The position numbers and the translations under genes were made by a program. The notes under the pieces are model-generated. The model searched no databases and was not told the DNA's origin. It saw nothing but the letters and a program-made list of their open reading frames with translations. DNA of 64,000 bases from Asanoa sp. WMMD1127 (GTDB taxonomy: Bacteria > Actinomycetota > Actinomycetes > Mycobacteriales > Micromonosporaceae), in assembly GCF_029626225.1 (NCBI RefSeq), contig NZ_JARUBP010000001.1, positions 4,774,001-4,838,000 on the forward strand, in the 5' to 3' direction. Every line of letters begins with the position of its first letter. The stretch's first letter is position 1. Below are positions 45,040-53,315 of this stretch, piece by piece.

Positions 45040-45701
45040 TCTCGATAGTCGTCGTCGACGACCAGGACGTCGTCCGGTCGGCCTTCGAGGTGTTGCTGGG
45101 CACACAGCCGGACTTCGCCGTGGTGGGATCGGCGGCGGACGGGGAGCGGGCGGTGCGGCTGTGCCGGGAGCTGCGTCCGGATGTGGTGCTGATGGACATC
45201 CGCATGCCCGGCATGGACGGCATCGAGGCGACGCGGCGCATCCTGGCGGCCCGGGTCGACGACCGGCCCCGCATCCTGATACTGACGACGTTCGACCTGG
45301 ACGAGCACGTCTACGACGCGCTGGACGCGGGCGCCAGTGGCTTCCTGCTGAAGGACGCGACCGCGGAGCGGCTCTTCGACGCGGTCCGCGTGGTCGCGTC
45401 GGGGCAGGCGCTGCTCGCCCCCACGGTCACCCGGCGCCTGGTGTCGGAGTTCTCGCGCCTGCGCCGCCGCCGCCAACGACACGACGGCACCCTGCGTACG
45501 CTGACCGCGCGCGAGACAGAGGTGCTGCGCCTGCTGGCGGAGGGCCTGTCGAACACCGAAATAGCCGCGCGCCTGGTGGTCGGCGAGGAGACTGTCAAAT
45601 CCCACGTGAGCCGCCTCCTGGCCAAACTGGGCCTACGCGACCGAACCCAGGCGGTCGTCGTCGCCTACGAATCAGGCCTGATCGTCCCGGGCGACCGCTG
45701 A
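45036..45701 (+). CDS. NarL/FixJ-family response regulator
   Basis: A 221-residue regulator. Receiver with acceptor Asp in VVLMDIRMPG, Thr in LILTTFD and Lys in FLLKD; LuxR-type helix-turn-helix in the last 65 residues (LTARETEVLRLLAEGLSNTEIAARLVVGEETVKSHVSRLLAKLG region). GTG 45036 overlaps the kinase stop. It very likely controls the divergent ABC operon. It shows high similarity in layout to the regulator at 8046-8711. A weak hairpin (GCGACC 45691-45696 with GGTCGC 45706-45711) spans its stop codon. Confidence 0.93.
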   Translation: MISIVVVDDQDVVRSAFEVLLGTQPDFAVVGSAADGERAVRLCRELRPDVVLMDIRMPGMDGIEATRRILAARVDDRPRILILTTFDLDEHVYDALDAGASGFLLKDATAERLFDAVRVVASGQALLAPTVTRRLVSEFSRLRRRRQRHDGTLRTLTARETEVLRLLAEGLSNTEIAARLVVGEETVKSHVSRLLAKLGLRDRTQAVVVAYESGLIVPGDR

Positions 45702-46006
45702 GCCCGGTCGCTGCGGCGCCGACCAGAGTGCGGCCGGTGCGCGTCGACAAACGCTGCGGCAGCGTCGCGGACGTCTGTGCTGACGTGCTGCTCAGACAGT
45801 GGCGCCCTGCGGAGGGCCTCGGCCAGTTGGTGGCGTTGCTCGGCGGCATCACGCCAAGCCGACTCCGGAAGCCTTACGACGGCATGAAGCAGGTCACCGC
45901 AGTAGTGGTCGCCCTCCGCGATCGGATCGTCGACGAGAACCTTCACGGCCAGGGGAAGCAGAATGGACCCAAACTCCGTCGCCCTTCGAGGGGGAGAACG
46001 ACACAC
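45665..46006 (-). CDS. Hypothetical protein (113 aa) or remnant, lower third-position GC
   Basis: An open frame of 113 codons with GTG 46006. The central part (ILLPLAVKVLVDDPIAEGDHYCGDLLHAVVRLPESAWRDAAEQRHQLAEALRRA) looks like a folded, mostly helical protein; the ends (Arg/Ser-rich) do not. Codon third positions contain clearly more A/T than in adjacent genes, so it is either transferred or decaying. It overlaps the regulator's 3' end by 37 bp. No family recognised. Without it, 45702-46047 would be a 346-bp gap. Confidence 0.35.
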   Translation of the reverse strand: MCRSPPRRATEFGSILLPLAVKVLVDDPIAEGDHYCGDLLHAVVRLPESAWRDAAEQRHQLAEALRRAPLSEQHVSTDVRDAAAAFVDAHRPHSGRRRSDRAQRSPGTIRPDS

Positions 46007-46047
46007 GGCGACAGCTCAACCGCAGGCCGAACAGCGGCCACTCGAAA

Positions 46048-46506
46048 TCAGCCGTAACTCGCCAGGAACTCCTCGACGGCGTGGGGGCTGCGGAGGATGT
46101 GGAGGTCGGCCTGGCCGGCGTAGCGGTCGACGGCCGCCAGCACCACCGGCAGGCTGTGGCGGCGATAGCCGACCAGCCACCGCCAGAACGCGACATTCTC
46201 CCGCGACCGCCGCAGCGCCCGCCAGGCGCACCGCCACAGCGGAAAGTCCAACACGACGACCAGGTCCGCGACCCGCAACCGCACGTCGAGGACGTCGTAC
46301 GGCCCCAGATCGCCGTCGATGACCCACGCCGCACCGGCGACGAGGTCAGCCTGGACCCGCGCCCACCGCTCCGGCGGCAGCGGCCTCAGCGACGGCGACC
46401 AGAAATGCGCGTCGAGCTCGATCACCGGCAACCCGGACAGGGCACCGAGCCGCGCGGCGAGGGTGGACTTCCCCGCCGCCCCACGGCCAAGGACGACGAT
46501 CCGCAC
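46048..46506 (-). CDS. P-loop adenylate kinase-like/topology modulation protein
   Basis: A 152-residue P-loop NTPase. The N-terminus RIVVLGRGAAGKSTLAARLGALSGLPVIELDAHFW is typical of FlaR/topology-modulation proteins, which are adenylate kinase-like. A second strand VLDFPLWRCAWRALRRSREN carries the lid-type Arg residues seen in this group. Substrates are unknown and the activity is usually not proven. ATG 46506. It is divergent from the flavoprotein gene (37-bp gap). Confidence 0.82.
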   Translation of the reverse strand: MRIVVLGRGAAGKSTLAARLGALSGLPVIELDAHFWSPSLRPLPPERWARVQADLVAGAAWVIDGDLGPYDVLDVRLRVADLVVVLDFPLWRCAWRALRRSRENVAFWRWLVGYRRHSLPVVLAAVDRYAGQADLHILRSPHAVEEFLASYG

Positions 46507-46543
46507 CGCGACAGGCTAACCGTGTGACAAAGGCCCCACGGGG

Positions 46544-47680
46544 ATGGCGCGGGCGGCGCGCGGCGTTGCAGACAGCGTGCCGGATACCGATGTCGTGGTG
46601 ATCGGAGCGGGGCAGGCGGGGCTTTCCAGCGCCTACCACCTGCGCGGCTCCGGGCTGGACCACGTCGTGCTCGACGCCAACCGCGGTCCCGGCGGCGCCT
46701 GGCGCCATCGCTGGCCGACGCTGCGGATGGCCACCGTGCACGGCATCTTCGACCTGCCCGGCATGCGGTTCGAGCCGCCCGACCCCGACGAGCGGGCCGC
46801 CGACGCCGTCCCCGCTTACTTCGCCGAGTTCGAGCACCGGTACGACCTCCCCGTGCGCCGTCCGGTGAAGGTCGACGCCGTACGCGAGAACGGCGACGGC
46901 CGGCTCCTCGTCGAGTCCGACGCCGGGGCGTGGCGGACAAGGGCGCTGGTCAACGCCACCGGCACCTGGACCCGGCCGTTCCGGCCCTACTACCCGGACC
47001 AGGAGACGTTCGCCGGCTGGCAGCCGCACACCGCCGACTACCGTGGGCCGGCCGCGTTCGCCGGGAAGCGGGTCGTGGTGGTCGGCGGCGGCACGTCGGC
47101 CGTCCAGAGCCTGCTGGAGATCGCCGAGGTCGCCGCGGAGACCACCTGGGTCACGCGCCGCGAGCCGGTGTTCCGGGAGGGACCCTTCGACCACGAGTAC
47201 GGCCGTGCGGTGATCGCGAAAGTCGAGGCCCGAGTGCGCCAAGGGCTGCCGCCGCGCAGCGTGGTCAGCGTCACCGACCTGCCGTGGACGCCCGAGACGG
47301 CGGCTCTCCAGGCGCGCCGGCGGCCGATGTTCGCGCGGATCGTGCCCGACGGCGTCGTCTGGGCCGACGGCGAGCACCGCGCGGCCGACATCATCCTGTG
47401 GGCCACCGGCTGGCGGGCGGCGCTGGACCACCTGGCCCCGTTGCGGCTGCGCGGACCCGGCGGCGGCATCGTCATGGCGGGCACGCGGGTGGCCGCGGAC
47501 CCGCGGATCCACCTCGTCGGGTACGGCCCGTCGGCCAGCACGGTCGGCGCGAACCGGGCCGGTCGCGTGGCGGTGCGGGAGCTGCGGACGCTGCTAGGCG
47601 ACCCGGGCGTGGCCGGCGGTGCGGAGCAGGAACTCGGCGTTGCTGCCGGTGCGGGCGAGCTGCTCGAGCAGCTGCGGTAG
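46544..47680 (+). CDS. FAD/NAD(P)-dependent flavoprotein monooxygenase-like oxidoreductase
   Basis: A protein of 367-378 residues. The FAD motif VVVIGAGQAGLSSAYHLRGSGLDHVVLDA and the NAD(P) motif VVVVGGGTSAVQSLLEIAEVA flank a segment with ATGTWTRPFRPYYP, and IILWATGWRAALDHLAPL is the C-terminal ATG motif of the trimethylamine-monooxygenase/YdhS-like group. ATG 46544 or GTG 46577 may start it. The last 29 residues are read from DNA that encodes the C-terminus of the convergent rho gene (87-bp overlap), so the tail sequence is constrained by another gene. The substrate is unknown. Confidence 0.85.
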   Translation: MARAARGVADSVPDTDVVVIGAGQAGLSSAYHLRGSGLDHVVLDANRGPGGAWRHRWPTLRMATVHGIFDLPGMRFEPPDPDERAADAVPAYFAEFEHRYDLPVRRPVKVDAVRENGDGRLLVESDAGAWRTRALVNATGTWTRPFRPYYPDQETFAGWQPHTADYRGPAAFAGKRVVVVGGGTSAVQSLLEIAEVAAETTWVTRREPVFREGPFDHEYGRAVIAKVEARVRQGLPPRSVVSVTDLPWTPETAALQARRRPMFARIVPDGVVWADGEHRAADIILWATGWRAALDHLAPLRLRGPGGGIVMAGTRVAADPRIHLVGYGPSASTVGANRAGRVAVRELRTLLGDPGVAGGAEQELGVAAGAGELLEQLR

Positions 47681-48769
47681 GGCCTGCACGGTCTCCCGGC
47701 CCGCGAGCGCGCGGCGCAGCAGGTGGGTGGCGGCCAGCTCGTCCGGCGGCAGCAGCAGGTGCTCGTTGCGGGTGCCGGAGGCGTTGAGGTCCACGGCGGG
47801 GAAGATGCGGCCGTCGGCGCTGGCGCGGTCGAGGGTCAGCTCGGCGTTGCCGGTCCCCTTGAACTCCTCGTAGATCAGGTTGTCGCCGCGCGAGCCGGTA
47901 TCGATCAGCGCGCTGGCGATGATGGTCAGCGAGCCGCCGCCGTCGATCGCGCGGGCCGCGCCGAGCAGCCGCTTGGGCGGGCCGAGGGCGGAGGCGCCGA
48001 CACCGCCGGAGAGCGTACGGCTGTTGCCCGAAGCGCTGTTGTTGTAGGCGCGGCCGAGCCGGGTCAGCGAGTCGAGCACGATGACGACGTCGCGGCCCAT
48101 CTCGACGAGGCGCTTGGCCCGCTCGACGGCGAGCTCCGCGACCGCGGTGTGGTCCTGCGGCGGCCGGTCGAACGGCGACGCGATGACCTCGCCGCGGACC
48201 GAGCGGCGCATGTCGGTGACCTCTTCGGGCCGCTCGTCGACGAGCAGCATCATCACGTGGCACTCGGGGTTGTTGCGCAGGATCGACTGGGCGGCGGCCT
48301 TGAGCACGATGGTCTTGCCGGCCTTCGGCGGTGACACGATCAGCGCCCGCTGGCCCTTGCCGATCGGCATGACCAGGTCGATGACGCGGGTCGTGAGCAG
48401 CCGCGGGTCGGTCTCCAGGCGCAGGCGCTCGTGGGGGTGGACCGGCGTCAGGTCGTAGAAGTCGGGGCGGCGGCGGGCCCGCTCGGGGTCGAGCCCGTTG
48501 ACGGTCTCGACGCTGTCGACGGGGCGGGGGCGGTCCTTGCCCGGTTGCTTGCGCTGGCCCTTGGCGGCGGCGTCGGCCTTGAGCGTGCCGGTGATCCGGT
48601 CGCCGGGACGCAGTCCGAGCCGGCGGACCAACGGCGGCGGCAGGTACGCGTCGCGCGGACCGGGCGCGTAGCCCTGCGTACGCACGAAGAACTGGTCGCC
48701 GCGCTGGTCGACGATCCCGTCGACGGCATCGTCTGTCTCTTGTGGATCGGTTGATGGGGTAGCGCGCAC
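47594..48769 (-). CDS. rho: Compact Rho transcription termination factor paralogue
   Basis: A 391-residue Rho ATPase/RNA helicase. A cold-shock-like primary RNA site (about 15-62: FFVRTQGYAPGPRDAYLPP, LRPGDRITG) is followed by the RecA-type motor with Walker A IVSPPKAGKT (about 145-153), MLLVDERPEEVTDM, VIVLDSLTRLGRAYN and the R-loop SGGVGASAL...KRLLGAARAIDGGGSLTII. It lacks the long Arg/Asp-rich N-terminal insertion found in housekeeping actinobacterial Rho (usually 600-700 residues) and is not beside thrB/rpmE, so it is probably a second copy. GTG 48769 follows GAGGAGA at good spacing. It may be required for termination under special conditions (inference). Confidence 0.9.
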   Translation of the reverse strand: MRATPSTDPQETDDAVDGIVDQRGDQFFVRTQGYAPGPRDAYLPPPLVRRLGLRPGDRITGTLKADAAAKGQRKQPGKDRPRPVDSVETVNGLDPERARRRPDFYDLTPVHPHERLRLETDPRLLTTRVIDLVMPIGKGQRALIVSPPKAGKTIVLKAAAQSILRNNPECHVMMLLVDERPEEVTDMRRSVRGEVIASPFDRPPQDHTAVAELAVERAKRLVEMGRDVVIVLDSLTRLGRAYNNSASGNSRTLSGGVGASALGPPKRLLGAARAIDGGGSLTIIASALIDTGSRGDNLIYEEFKGTGNAELTLDRASADGRIFPAVDLNASGTRNEHLLLPPDELAATHLLRRALAGRETVQALPQLLEQLARTGSNAEFLLRTAGHARVA

Positions 48770-48906
48770 GCGCGTCTCCTCATGGGGATGAACTCGCCCC
48801 TGGCTCCGGGGCGGTGGGCGTCGATCGGCGGTGCGATCATGAATAGCCTCCCCGGGGGGCAGCAGACAGCTGCGCACATCCGCGGGTTGGAACGGCCTGG
48901 ATCAGA

Positions 48907-48932
48907 CGGTAGCGCGCTGTGACCAGCTACCG
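48907..48932. promoter_or_regulatory. Inverted repeat in the rho / acyltransferase intergenic region
   Basis: CGGTAGC (48907-48913) and GCTACCG (48926-48932) are perfect 7-bp arms separated by 12 bp, between the divergent rho paralogue and acyltransferase genes. This could be a regulator site. The rest of 48770-49033 shows no other clear signal apart from the rho leader. Confidence 0.3.
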
Positions 48933-49033
48933 CAAGCACCCCGGGCTTTCCCCCTACGGGTGGGGCTGGCACCACCACGGATCCGGTTGGCCGCCGGATC
49001 GATCCTCCCGGGGTCGAAACCTAGCGTCGAGGC

Positions 49034-50236
49034 ATGACCGTGACGGCTTCCCCCTCGCCGGTCGCCACCGCCGCTCCGGTACGCGAGCGCGCCATCGACG
49101 GCTTGCGGGCACTGGCGATCCTGGGTGTCGTGTGTGGACACTGGCTGGTCGGCGGGCTGAGCCCCGGTGCCGCCGGCGGCCTCGTCGTCGACAGCCCGCT
49201 GCGTACCGCGGAATGGCTCGCGCCCTTGACCTGGGTGCTGCAGATGCTCGGCGTGTTCTTCCTCGTCGGCGGCTACGCCGCGGGCCAGAGCCTGACCCGC
49301 TGGCGGGCCGGCGGTGGCGGCGACCTGGGGTGGCTGCGGCGGCGGTTCCTGCGGCTGGCCTGGCCGGTGGTCGCCGCTGTCGCGCTGGTCACCACCGCCC
49401 TGCCGCTGGCCGCGCTGGCCGGCGCGGCGCCGGCGACCCTGCGCACCTGGGCGGTGCTGCTGGTGCAGCCGTTCTGGTTCATCGGCATCTACGCGGTCGT
49501 GACGGCGCTCACGCCGGTGGCGATGTGGCTCGACCGGCGCTGGGGCTGGGCGGCCGCGCTGCCGATGGCGGGCGCCGTCGCGGTGGTCGACATCGCGCGG
49601 TACGGGCTGCACGTCGTGCCCGACTGGGCCGGCTACCTGACCGTCGTGCCGGCCTGGATGTTCACCTACCAGCTCGGCGTGGCGTGGGCCCGGGGCGGCG
49701 TCACCCGCACCACGGCGTGGCGGCTGCTGCTCGGCGGCGCCGCCCTGTTCGCGGCCCTGCTCGTGGTGGCGCGCTATCCGGCCAGCATGGTGACCGTGCC
49801 CGGCTCGGGCCGGTCCAACTCCAACCCGCCGTCGCTGCTCGTCCCGGCCCTGGCCGCGGTGCAGTCGGGCGCCGCCATCCTGCTTCGGGAGCGGTTCGAC
49901 CGGCTGCTGCACCGCCGGGCCGGGCTGTGGACGGCGGTCGCCGTGCTCAACCTCTGCGCCATGTCGATCTTCTGCTGGCACCAGACCGCGCTCGTCGCCG
50001 TGTCGGCCGGGGCGGCCCGGCTGGGCAGCTTCGCCGGCCTGACCGACCCGCCGTTGACGGACTGGTGGGTGGCGCAGCGGCTCGGCTGGTTCCCGGTGCT
50101 GGCGCTCGCGCTCGGGCTGCTGGTCGCCCTGGTCCGGCGGTTCGAGCGGCCGGCCACGGTGGTCACCGCCCGGCACCGGGCGTTCGCGGTCGCGGCCACG
50201 GCGGCCTTCACGGCGTACCTCGTCCTGGTCTATTGA
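49034..50236 (+). CDS. Membrane acyltransferase (acyltransferase_3/OafA family)
   Basis: A 400-residue integral membrane protein with ten or so helices. The N-terminal motif RAIDGLRALAILGVVCGHWLVGG includes the catalytic His of acyltransferase_3 proteins, and the RxxR-type motif region appears at RWRAGGGGDLGWLRRRFLRL. These enzymes O-acylate sugars or antibiotics at the membrane. ATG 49034 with a GAGG just upstream. The substrate is unknown. It is divergent from the rho paralogue. Confidence 0.85.
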   Translation: MTVTASPSPVATAAPVRERAIDGLRALAILGVVCGHWLVGGLSPGAAGGLVVDSPLRTAEWLAPLTWVLQMLGVFFLVGGYAAGQSLTRWRAGGGGDLGWLRRRFLRLAWPVVAAVALVTTALPLAALAGAAPATLRTWAVLLVQPFWFIGIYAVVTALTPVAMWLDRRWGWAAALPMAGAVAVVDIARYGLHVVPDWAGYLTVVPAWMFTYQLGVAWARGGVTRTTAWRLLLGGAALFAALLVVARYPASMVTVPGSGRSNSNPPSLLVPALAAVQSGAAILLRERFDRLLHRRAGLWTAVAVLNLCAMSIFCWHQTALVAVSAGAARLGSFAGLTDPPLTDWWVAQRLGWFPVLALALGLLVALVRRFERPATVVTARHRAFAVAATAAFTAYLVLVY

Positions 50237-50262
50237 CCCTGACCCTGCGGCGTGCCGCCCTC

Positions 50263-50310
50263 CGAAGAACTACGCTTCGTGTTCTTGTGAGCACGTAGCG
50301 TCGTTCTTCG
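50263..50310. promoter_or_regulatory. Inverted repeat upstream of the anchored serine hydrolase
   Basis: CGAAGAACTACGCT (50263-50276) and AGCGTCGTTCTTCG (50297-50310) are inverted repeats with one mismatch in 14, spaced 20 bp, lying just before the ribosome-binding region of the serine hydrolase gene. This may be an operator for a dimeric regulator, or an mRNA hairpin acting as terminator of the upstream gene or attenuator. Confidence 0.45.
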
Positions 50311-50324
50311 TCTCGGGGGTCCGG

Positions 50325-51608
50325 ATGACGCGGTGGTACGCGGCCCTGGTCGCGCTGATCGTCCTGATCGCGCCGCAGCCGGCGCTCGCCGACGAGCGGC
50401 CCGGCGGCGGGCCTCGGGCGGCCGACCTGGTGTGGATGCCGGCCGGCGACGGGATCTTCTCGCTCGACGCGTCGGCGCGGACGGTGCGCTTCCGGTCGTG
50501 CTCGGTCGACACGGGGCGCGTCTACAACCCGGGAATGCGGGTGGCCGGGGGAGTGGCGAGCGGGCGGATCTCGTACGAGGGCACGGTTTACCGCTTCCGG
50601 GTCCCGCTCGTGGGGCGGTCGACCGGGCTGCTGGAGATCGGCCGGCGGCGGCTGACCGGGCCGACGGTGACCAGCCCGCAGCCGCCGACGGATCCGGCCC
50701 GCGGGCGCCGGCTGCGGCCGCTGACCGACCGGCTGCGGGCGATCGTCGACGCGGCGCCGGTCACCGCCGGCGTGTCGGTCCGCGACCTGTCCGGCCGCTA
50801 CGGCGACCAGCAGATCGGGGTGGCCGGGCGGCTGCGGCCCAAGGCGGCCAGCCTGATCAAACTGTGGGTGATCGCCGAGCTCATGCGGCGCGTCGACTGC
50901 GGCCAGGCCGCGTACACCGACACGGTTCTGGTCCTGCCCTCCGATGTCGTCGGGGGCACCGGCGAGCTGCAGCACGAGGAGTTCCCGCAGTACGTGACGC
51001 TGTTCCGGCTCGCGCAGTACACGATCAAGTACAGCGACAACACGGCGACCAACGTGCTGATCGACTACCTCGGCGGGTTCGCGCCGGTCAACGCGCTGAT
51101 CGACTCGATGAACCAGCGCGAGACCGTGCTGGCCCGCAAGATGGTCACGCCGGGTCCGGAGAACTACACGAGCCCCGACGACGTGATCTCGCTGCTCGGC
51201 GCGGTCTGGGACGGCGACGTGCTGCGGCAGGTCAACCGCGACCTGCTGCTCAGCTTCATGCTCGAACAGACCCTCAACGGCAAGATCCCCGCGGCGCTGC
51301 CGTCCGGGGTGCCGGTCGCGCACAAGACGGGCGAGCTCACGGACGTGTCGCACGACGTGGGTTACTACCTCATCCCGGGTACGGAGATCGCGGTCGCCTT
51401 CCTGACCGCCGGCCCTGAGCCACTGGGGTCGGAGACGGTGCGCGAGCTGGCGCGGGCGGTCTACGACTACGTCGAGGAACCGCCGCCGGTGGGTTCGCTG
51501 CCGATCACCGGCGCGCCGTTGGCGCCGCTGTCCCTGGCCGGTTCGGCGCTGGTGTTGTGCGGGCTGCTGCTGGCCTTCAGCTGTAGAGGTCGCCGGTCAG
51601 GTACTTGA
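50325..51608 (+). CDS. Sortase-anchored class A beta-lactamase-like serine hydrolase
   Basis: A 427-residue exported protein. Sec signal peptide (about 1-22, cleavage near ALA|DE), a short beta-rich N-domain (about 30-120), then a serine hydrolase domain of the beta-lactamase/PBP type with SxxK as SLIK (176-179), SDN (237-239) and KTG in AHKTGEL. The C-terminus is a full cell-wall sorting signal: LPITG at 392-396, a hydrophobic helix and a basic tail (RGRRSGT). It should be linked to the cell wall by a sortase; none is encoded here. It may act on peptidoglycan or a beta-lactam. The 3' end overlaps the convergent PLP gene by 32 bp. Confidence 0.85.
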   Translation: MTRWYAALVALIVLIAPQPALADERPGGGPRAADLVWMPAGDGIFSLDASARTVRFRSCSVDTGRVYNPGMRVAGGVASGRISYEGTVYRFRVPLVGRSTGLLEIGRRRLTGPTVTSPQPPTDPARGRRLRPLTDRLRAIVDAAPVTAGVSVRDLSGRYGDQQIGVAGRLRPKAASLIKLWVIAELMRRVDCGQAAYTDTVLVLPSDVVGGTGELQHEEFPQYVTLFRLAQYTIKYSDNTATNVLIDYLGGFAPVNALIDSMNQRETVLARKMVTPGPENYTSPDDVISLLGAVWDGDVLRQVNRDLLLSFMLEQTLNGKIPAALPSGVPVAHKTGELTDVSHDVGYYLIPGTEIAVAFLTAGPEPLGSETVRELARAVYDYVEEPPPVGSLPITGAPLAPLSLAGSALVLCGLLLAFSCRGRRSGT

Positions 51609-52470
51609 GTCCACTGTCGACCTGCACGGTGACGACCGTTCTTTCGTGCGCCAGCCGCAGGGCGGCGAACAGGTTGGCGCCGGTGGACGGGCCGCTGAAG
51701 ATGCCGTGGACGCGGGCGGCGTGGCGAGCGGTGGCGAAGGCCTCCTGCTCCGGGACGGCGACGACCTCGTCGAAGTCGTCCGCCGTGAGCTGTGGCGGCC
51801 AGTAGCCGATGCCGCCGCCCTCGATGTGGTGGGTGCCGGCCGCGCGCCCGGACAACACGGCCGACTCGGCCGGCTCCACGGCGACCCGATGCGTGTGTGG
51901 AAGCCGTTCCCGGATGGCCCGGGTGACTCCGAGGAACGCGCCCGCCGTGCCCACGTACCCGGCGAAGGTGTCGAAGGTGTTGACCTGCTCGAGGATCTCC
52001 TGACCCATCCGCCGGTAGCCGTCGGTCATGTCGGTGTTGTGGAACTGGTCGGTCCAGTAGGCGCCGGTCTCGGCCGCGATCTGCCGCGCCCGCTCGACCA
52101 TCGCGGGGATGAGCCCCGGCGTGATCCCACCCGGGCTGTGGATCAGCTCGACCTCGGCCCCGAACGCCCGCATGGTCCTGATCTTCTCGTCCGCGAAGGC
52201 ATCGGACGACACGATCCTGAGCGGGTAGCCCTTGACGGCACACACGAACGCGAGCGACGACCCGGTCGACCCACCGGTGTATTCGACGACGGTCTGGCCG
52301 GGTCGCAAGCGCCCGTCGCGCTCGGCCGCCTCGATCATCGCGAGCGCCATGCGGTCCTTGTAGGAGCCGGTCGGGTTGGCGGCCTCGAGCTTGACCCAGA
52401 TAGCCCCGTCCCGGTCGCCAAGGTCGAGCGCGACCAGTGGCGTGTTGCCGATCCCGTCCAAACCGCCCAT
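51577..52470 (-). CDS. PLP-dependent cysteine synthase-family enzyme
   Basis: A 297-residue fold-type II PLP enzyme of the cysteine synthase/cystathionine beta-synthase group. The PLP Lys is in NPTGSYKDRMAL; the phosphate loop is GTAGAFLGV and the substrate loop is YTGGSTGSSLAF. O-acetylserine sulfhydrylases have KDR and TSGNTG; here the latter is TGGSTG, so the substrate may differ. ATG 52470 has a GGGAGGG ribosome site; a GTG seven codons upstream is less likely. It is a cytoplasmic enzyme. It lies between the serine hydrolase and tRNA-Pro. Confidence 0.85.
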   Translation of the reverse strand: MGGLDGIGNTPLVALDLGDRDGAIWVKLEAANPTGSYKDRMALAMIEAAERDGRLRPGQTVVEYTGGSTGSSLAFVCAVKGYPLRIVSSDAFADEKIRTMRAFGAEVELIHSPGGITPGLIPAMVERARQIAAETGAYWTDQFHNTDMTDGYRRMGQEILEQVNTFDTFAGYVGTAGAFLGVTRAIRERLPHTHRVAVEPAESAVLSGRAAGTHHIEGGGIGYWPPQLTADDFDEVVAVPEQEAFATARHAARVHGIFSGPSTGANLFAALRLAHERTVVTVQVDSGLKYLTGDLYS

Positions 52471-52575
52471 GAGGCCCTCCCACCCCTCCACCCGCAGCCG
52501 ACACTACGGACCGCGCCGCACGCCCGGCACCCCCGGTGCGCTACTCTGTATCGGCTGCCGCGCAACACGCGGCAA

Positions 52576-52649
<74 letters not shown>

Positions 52650-52655
52650 CAGCGT

Positions 52656-52692
52656 GAGGGTTTCCGCAGGTTGCGGGAGCCCTCTTCTCTTT
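52656..52692 (+). terminator. Rho-independent terminator of tRNA-Pro
   Basis: A 12-bp stem (52656-52667 with 52673-52684, two G-U pairs, loop AGGTT) is followed by TTCTCTTT. This is the clearest classical terminator in the window and sits 7 bp after the tRNA. Confidence 0.85.
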
Positions 52693-52702
52693 AGCCCGCT
52701 CC

Positions 52703-53113
52703 TCAGGTCTGCTGGAGCGGTTCGTCGGTCGGGCCGGGTAGCGCGGCCGTGGCCTCGATCGATACGAGCAGGCCGTGGGGGAGTCGGACGTTGGCCGGCG
52801 CGGAGCGGGCCGGCGGCGGGTCCGGCATGTGCCGCGCGTAGACGGCGTTGAGCTTCGCGAAGTCGTCCACGTCGGCGTAGAAGATCGTGGTTTTGACGAG
52901 GTCGGCCATGGACGCGCCGGCGGCGGCGAGGACGGCGCTGAGGTTGACCAGCGCCTGCTCGGTCTGGGCTTCGATGCCCTCCGGGATCGTGCCGGTCTCG
53001 GGGTCGATCCCGGCCATGCCCGAGCAGAAGACGAATCCGCCGGCGACGATCGCCTGGCTGTACGGCCCGAGCGCGGCCGGCGCCTGCTCACTCGAGATCG
53101 CTTGTCGCGTCAT
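52703..53113 (-). CDS. ridA: RidA/YjgF-family enamine/imine deaminase
   Basis: A 136-residue Rid-family protein. It begins with AISSEQAPAALGPYSQAIVAGGFVFCSGMAGIDP, contains ALVNLSAVLAAAGASMADLVKTTIFYADVDDF, and has the conserved Arg in PPPARSAPA followed by VSIEATAAL, as in RidA, which hydrolyses reactive enamines from PLP-enzyme catalysis. A GAGGA site precedes ATG 53113. It may deal with intermediates produced by the PLP enzyme upstream (inference). It is divergent from the lipoprotein gene. Confidence 0.9.
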   Translation of the reverse strand: MTRQAISSEQAPAALGPYSQAIVAGGFVFCSGMAGIDPETGTIPEGIEAQTEQALVNLSAVLAAAGASMADLVKTTIFYADVDDFAKLNAVYARHMPDPPPARSAPANVRLPHGLLVSIEATAALPGPTDEPLQQT

Positions 53114-53315
53114 GGTTTCCTCCTCGGTCGTGTCCGCACCGGTCACCTTGCTGCAGGAAGGTGGGCACCTACAAGTAGCCGTTCTCCTGAGCGCGCGTCC
53201 GGAACGAGGCCCTGCCGCCGCCGTTCTTGACCATTTCGTGATCGTCAGCTTGCAATCAACCGCAGCCTTTCCGACGTGTACGGGGCACAGTTCGCCTTTC
53301 GATGGGGGAAGCACG

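Noticed and set aside
45691-45711. Six-bp hairpin spanning the stop of the second NarL-type regulator as a terminator
   Set aside because: The stem is short, overlaps the stop codon and lacks a T-tract, so it is mentioned only in the regulator entry.
51577-52470. Assignment of the PLP enzyme as cysK
   Set aside because: The substrate loop is TGGSTG instead of TSGNTG and there is no sulfur-assimilation context, so only the family is stated.
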